Of a stretch of 64,000 bases of DNA, positions 63,963 to 64,000 are shown piece after piece. The translations under genes and the position numbers were made by a program. Within the stretch, counting starts at the first letter, position 1, and each line of letters starts with the position of its first letter. The stretch covers positions 928,748 to 992,747 of the forward strand of contig VFFE01007650.1 in assembly GCA_008921705.1 (NCBI GenBank), written 5' to 3'. The DNA is from Burhinus oedicnemus. Lineage: Eukaryota > Chordata > Aves > Charadriiformes > Burhinidae. The notes beneath the pieces are model-generated. The model was given only the letters and a program-made list of their open reading frames with translations. It made no database searches and was not told the DNA's origin.

Positions 63963-64000
63963 CTGTGTTATAATAAAAAATTCTCAATGAAGTTTCATCA

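Larger units (their letters stand above)
59181..64000. other. Unassigned AT-rich DNA
   Basis: No gene or recognised interspersed repeat is visible. An ATAT tract lies at 60977-61000 and a TTA-rich tract at 63905-63962. Open frames are short and unmatched. Confidence 0.5.

Overview
This window looks like non-coding vertebrate DNA, most likely from a bird. It is AT-rich and has no ORF density or operon layout. Its recognisable content is almost entirely CR1 LINE retrotransposons, the dominant avian interspersed repeat, plus two endogenous-retrovirus LTRs. The LTR at 56715-57290 is of a type I associate with neoavian genomes, so a neoavian host is my inference, not a proof. I found no intact cellular gene, convincing exon, tRNA, rRNA or CRISPR array. 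The window fits an intergenic desert or the inside of a very large intron.

Layout: 1-7235 is unassigned AT-rich DNA with a GC-rich patch near 1340-1680. From 7236 to 13565 lie three plus-strand CR1 copies of different age: a moderately young 3' fragment (7236-7852), a very old decayed copy (8840-10214), and the longest copy (10790-13565), which still carries ORF1 and ORF2 remnants. A region of weak coding character on both strands lies at 15180-16345. A minus-strand CR1 nested inside an older minus-strand CR1 occupies 19836-20755. An ancient CR1 reverse-transcriptase piece (24360-25200) holds a CA/TA microsatellite. Minus-strand CR1 tails follow at 30685-31050, 34257-34656, 36911-37508 and 39647-39742; the two at 34.3 and 37 kb differ at only about 2% of positions. 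Plus-strand copies lie at 40736-41185 and 52420-53250. A probable ERVL-type LTR lies at about 47340-48600. At 56280-57745 CR1 sequence is interrupted by a solo LTR bounded by a 5-bp target duplication. The rest, including 57745-64000, is unassigned.

Nothing here forms a working pathway. All CR1 reading frames are truncated, frameshifted or mutated, so no copy can move on its own. The value of the window is as a record of retrotransposon layers: ancient CR1 copies, younger CR1 tails, a nested insertion and an LTR insertion into CR1. I saw no strong evidence of an undescribed functional system. The least explained signal is the coding-like patch at 15.2-16.3 kb.
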